Shown here in pieces: positions 5,025 through 7,285 of a stretch of 7,285 nt of DNA. The translations under genes were made by a program, and so were the position numbers. The DNA comes from an uncultured Clostridia bacterium. GTDB taxonomy: Bacteria > Bacillota > Clostridia > Lachnospirales > Lachnospiraceae. The notes beneath the pieces were generated by a model. The model saw only the letters and a program-made list of their open reading frames with translations, had not been told where the DNA came from and made no database searches. How positions within the stretch are numbered: the first letter of the stretch is position 1; each line of letters begins with the position of its first letter. The stretch lies in contig CAMZAI010000137.1 of assembly GCA_947304065.1 (NCBI GenBank), positions 1 to 7,285 on the forward strand, in the 5' to 3' direction.

Positions 5025-7285
5025 ATGGTCGATGAAGGAAATGCTTTGTATGATCTTATGAACTGGGGAGCCATGGAAGCGATCGTGTATTCCGAACACG
5101 ACGATCCGCACACCTGGCTCGGCGGACACGTTACCCACAAGGGCGTATTGTACAATACCTTTCAGCCTACGGCGAGATCGGTTTCCGTAAAGATCAAAAA
5201 CAAGTATTATCCGATGGAGAGCGTGGATGAGCAGGGCAATTTCTCTGTGCTTGTACCCGGAGATACCGTTCAGTCCTACAAGCTTGCCATAACCTATGAT
5301 GACGGAACCACGACGGAGGTTTACGATCCCTATTCCTTCGCACCCCTTATCGGGCCCGAGGACGAGGACCGTTTCATCCGCGGAATACATTATGAGATAT
5401 ACGAGAAGCTCGGAGCGCACGTAAAGACCGTAAAGGGCGTAAAAGGCACCTATTTTGCGGTCTGGGCGCCGAACGCACAGCGCGTCAGCGTGGTAGGCGG
5501 CTTTAATCTCTGGGACGGAAGAAGGAATCCCATGAGGAAGCTGCGCGCAGCCGGCATTTTCGAGCTGTTCATGCCCGGAGTCGGAGAGGACGAGCTGTAT
5601 AAATTTGAGATCAAATGCACGGGCGGACTAACCTATCTTAAGTCCGACCCTTACGAGTTCTTCGCCGAGATGCGTCCGAATACCGCATCTATTGTCCGCA
5701 GCCTCGATTATGACTGGACCGACTCAGAGTGGATGAAGGCCCGCAAGAAGATAGATACCGCATCCATGCCGATGTCTATCTATGAGGTTCATCTCGGATC
5801 CTGGCAGCGCAGGGGCGAGGGTGAGAACGACTATTACAATTACCGCGAGATCGCACCGCTTCTGGCAAAGTATGTTAAGAAGCAGGGCTATACCCATATC
5901 GAACTGATGCCCATCATGGAGCATCCGTTCGACGGTTCGTGGGGCTATCAGGTTACGGGCTATTACGCACCCACATCGAGATACGGCACTCCCCAGGATT
6001 TCATGTTCTTCATGGATTACATGCATAAGCAGGGGATCGGCGTTATCCTTGACTGGGTACCCGCGCATTTCCCGAGAGATGCATTTGCTCTGGCTACTTT
6101 TGACGGAACATGTCTTTACGAGCATCCCGACAAGAGGCTCGGCGAGCATCCCGACTGGGGCACGCTCATCTTTAATTTCGGACGTCCCGAGGTATCGAAC
6201 TTCCTTATCGCGAACGCACTGTTCTGGGTAGAGAAGTACCACGCGGACGGCATCAGAATGGACGCCGTTGCTTCGATGCTCTATCTCGATTACGGACGCA
6301 AGGCCGGCGAGTGGGTTGCGAACAAGTACGGCGGCAATGAAAACCTTGAAGCGATCGAGCTCTTAAAGCACCTGAATTCCATCTTCCACAAGAAGGAAAA
6401 AGGCGCGCTGATCATTGCCGAGGAATCGACCGCATGGGCAAATATCACGAAGACCGTCGAGGAAGGCGGACTCGGTTTCGACTTAAAGTGGAACATGGGC
6501 TGGATGAACGATTTCACGTCCTACATGAAGAAGGATCCTCTCTTCAGAAAGGGCGCGCACGGACAGCTCACGTTCAGCATGATGTACGCATACAGCGAGA
6601 ATTTTGTTCTTGTTCTTTCACATGACGAGGTGGTTCACGGCAAGTGCTCGATGCTCGAGAAGATGCCCGGTTACCGCGTGGACAAGTTCGCGAACTTAAG
6701 AGCCGCTTACGGCTTCATGATGGGTCACCCCGGAAAGAAGCTTCTCTTCATGGGCCAGGAATTCGGACAGGAGAGAGAGTGGAGCGAGAACAGACCGCTC
6801 GACTGGGGCGAGCTCGAGGACGAGCTTCATCTTAAGATGCAGAAGTTCTCGGCGAAGCTCAACGAAATGTACACCGAATATCCCGTATTCACAAAGCTCG
6901 ACTGCAGCCCCGAGGGCTTTACATGGATGAGCTGCGAGGATGCGGACCACAGTATCGTCAGCTTTATCAGATCCGATGGCAAGGCAGAGGATACATTGCT
7001 CTTCGTATTCAACTTTACGCCCGTTCATTACGACCAGTTCATGCAGGCCGTTCCGTTCCCGGGCGAGTACAAGGAGATACTCAACAGCGATTCGACGACC
7101 TACGGCGGCGGTGGAAGGACGAACCCGAAGGCGAAGCTTTCACAGCCCGTTCCTCACGACGGCAAGGACAATTCCATCGTCATGAAGCTTCCTCCTCTGT
7201 CCTGCGTCATCTTCAAATGCACGCCCGAGGCAGCGAAGGAAGAGAAAAAGGCAGAGAAGAAGGCACCTGCAAAGAAGCCCGCAGC
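5025..7285 (+). CDS. glgB: 1,4-alpha-glucan branching enzyme (GH13), 3' end beyond window
   Basis: The enzyme cuts alpha-1,4-glucan and re-attaches the piece by an alpha-1,6 bond, forming glycogen branches in the cytoplasm. From ATG 5025 the frame is open to the window edge (753 codons, no stop). Domains in order: an N-terminal beta-sandwich module (about 1-110, ending DPYSFAP), a CBM48 (about 141-210, GTYFAVWAPNAQRVSVVGGF onward), the GH13 barrel (about 245-620) and an all-beta C-terminal domain to about 732. All four GH13 signatures are intact: DWVPAHF (343-349), DGIRMDAV with nucleophile Asp413, IIAEEST with acid/base Glu466, and SHDEVVHGK with His533 and Asp534. The catalytic and folded parts look complete. 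From about residue 733 a Lys/Ala/Glu-rich extension begins (EAAKEEKKAEKKAPAKKPA) and runs off the edge; the length already exceeds the 728 residues of E. coli GlgB. Probably cotranscribed with the upstream genes. No glgC, glgA or glgP is in view. Confidence 0.96.
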   Translation, partial: MVDEGNALYDLMNWGAMEAIVYSEHDDPHTWLGGHVTHKGVLYNTFQPTARSVSVKIKNKYYPMESVDEQGNFSVLVPGDTVQSYKLAITYDDGTTTEVYDPYSFAPLIGPEDEDRFIRGIHYEIYEKLGAHVKTVKGVKGTYFAVWAPNAQRVSVVGGFNLWDGRRNPMRKLRAAGIFELFMPGVGEDELYKFEIKCTGGLTYLKSDPYEFFAEMRPNTASIVRSLDYDWTDSEWMKARKKIDTASMPMSIYEVHLGSWQRRGEGENDYYNYREIAPLLAKYVKKQGYTHIELMPIMEHPFDGSWGYQVTGYYAPTSRYGTPQDFMFFMDYMHKQGIGVILDWVPAHFPRDAFALATFDGTCLYEHPDKRLGEHPDWGTLIFNFGRPEVSNFLIANALFWVEKYHADGIRMDAVASMLYLDYGRKAGEWVANKYGGNENLEAIELLKHLNSIFHKKEKGALIIAEESTAWANITKTVEEGGLGFDLKWNMGWMNDFTSYMKKDPLFRKGAHGQLTFSMMYAYSENFVLVLSHDEVVHGKCSMLEKMPGYRVDKFANLRAAYGFMMGHPGKKLLFMGQEFGQEREWSENRPLDWGELEDELHLKMQKFSAKLNEMYTEYPVFTKLDCSPEGFTWMSCEDADHSIVSFIRSDGKAEDTLLFVFNFTPVHYDQFMQAVPFPGEYKEILNSDSTTYGGGGRTNPKAKLSQPVPHDGKDNSIVMKLPPLSCVIFKCTPEAAKEEKKAEKKAPAKKPA

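Overview
The window looks like ordinary chromosome from a Gram-positive anaerobe of the class Clostridia (Bacillota). This rests on the gene content: a YesL/DUF624 membrane protein, an AI-2E family permease, a Bacillus-type 194-residue xanthine phosphoribosyltransferase, a YheO-type PAS regulator and a solute-binding protein end resembling the Firmicute LipO/YtcQ type. Purine-rich Shine-Dalgarno sites and sigma-A-like promoters agree. The genus cannot be read from the sequence; base composition is moderate in genes and very AT-rich in the one large intergenic region.

Layout: (1) Positions 1-528 are the 3' end of a plus-strand gene, probably an extracellular sugar-binding lipoprotein. (2) Positions 529-629 hold a perfect 15-bp hairpin that probably ends transcription from both sides. 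(3) Positions 630-1916 form a minus-strand two-gene unit: upp (uracil phosphoribosyltransferase), then a PAS/HTH regulator 18 bp downstream. (4) Positions 1917-2117 are a 201-bp divergent control region with two near-mirror promoters sharing the extended -10 motif TATGNTAGAAT. (5) Positions 2118-7285 are a plus-strand run of xpt, an AI-2E family permease, a YesL-like membrane protein and glgB (glycogen branching enzyme). The gaps are 20 bp, a 4-bp overlap and 38 bp, with no visible terminator, so they may be one operon. glgB is open to the right edge and lacks its stop.

How the genes fit: upp and xpt both use PRPP to recover free bases (uracil to UMP, xanthine to XMP), and the shared promoter design suggests parallel expression. 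The link from purine salvage to two membrane proteins and glycogen branching is unexplained and may only reflect shared transcription. I found no mobile element, CRISPR array, RNA gene or riboswitch. Nothing here clearly amounts to an undescribed system. The most unusual visible details are the Lys/Ala-rich extension at the end of GlgB, the long charged tail of the AI-2E protein, and the matched divergent promoters.
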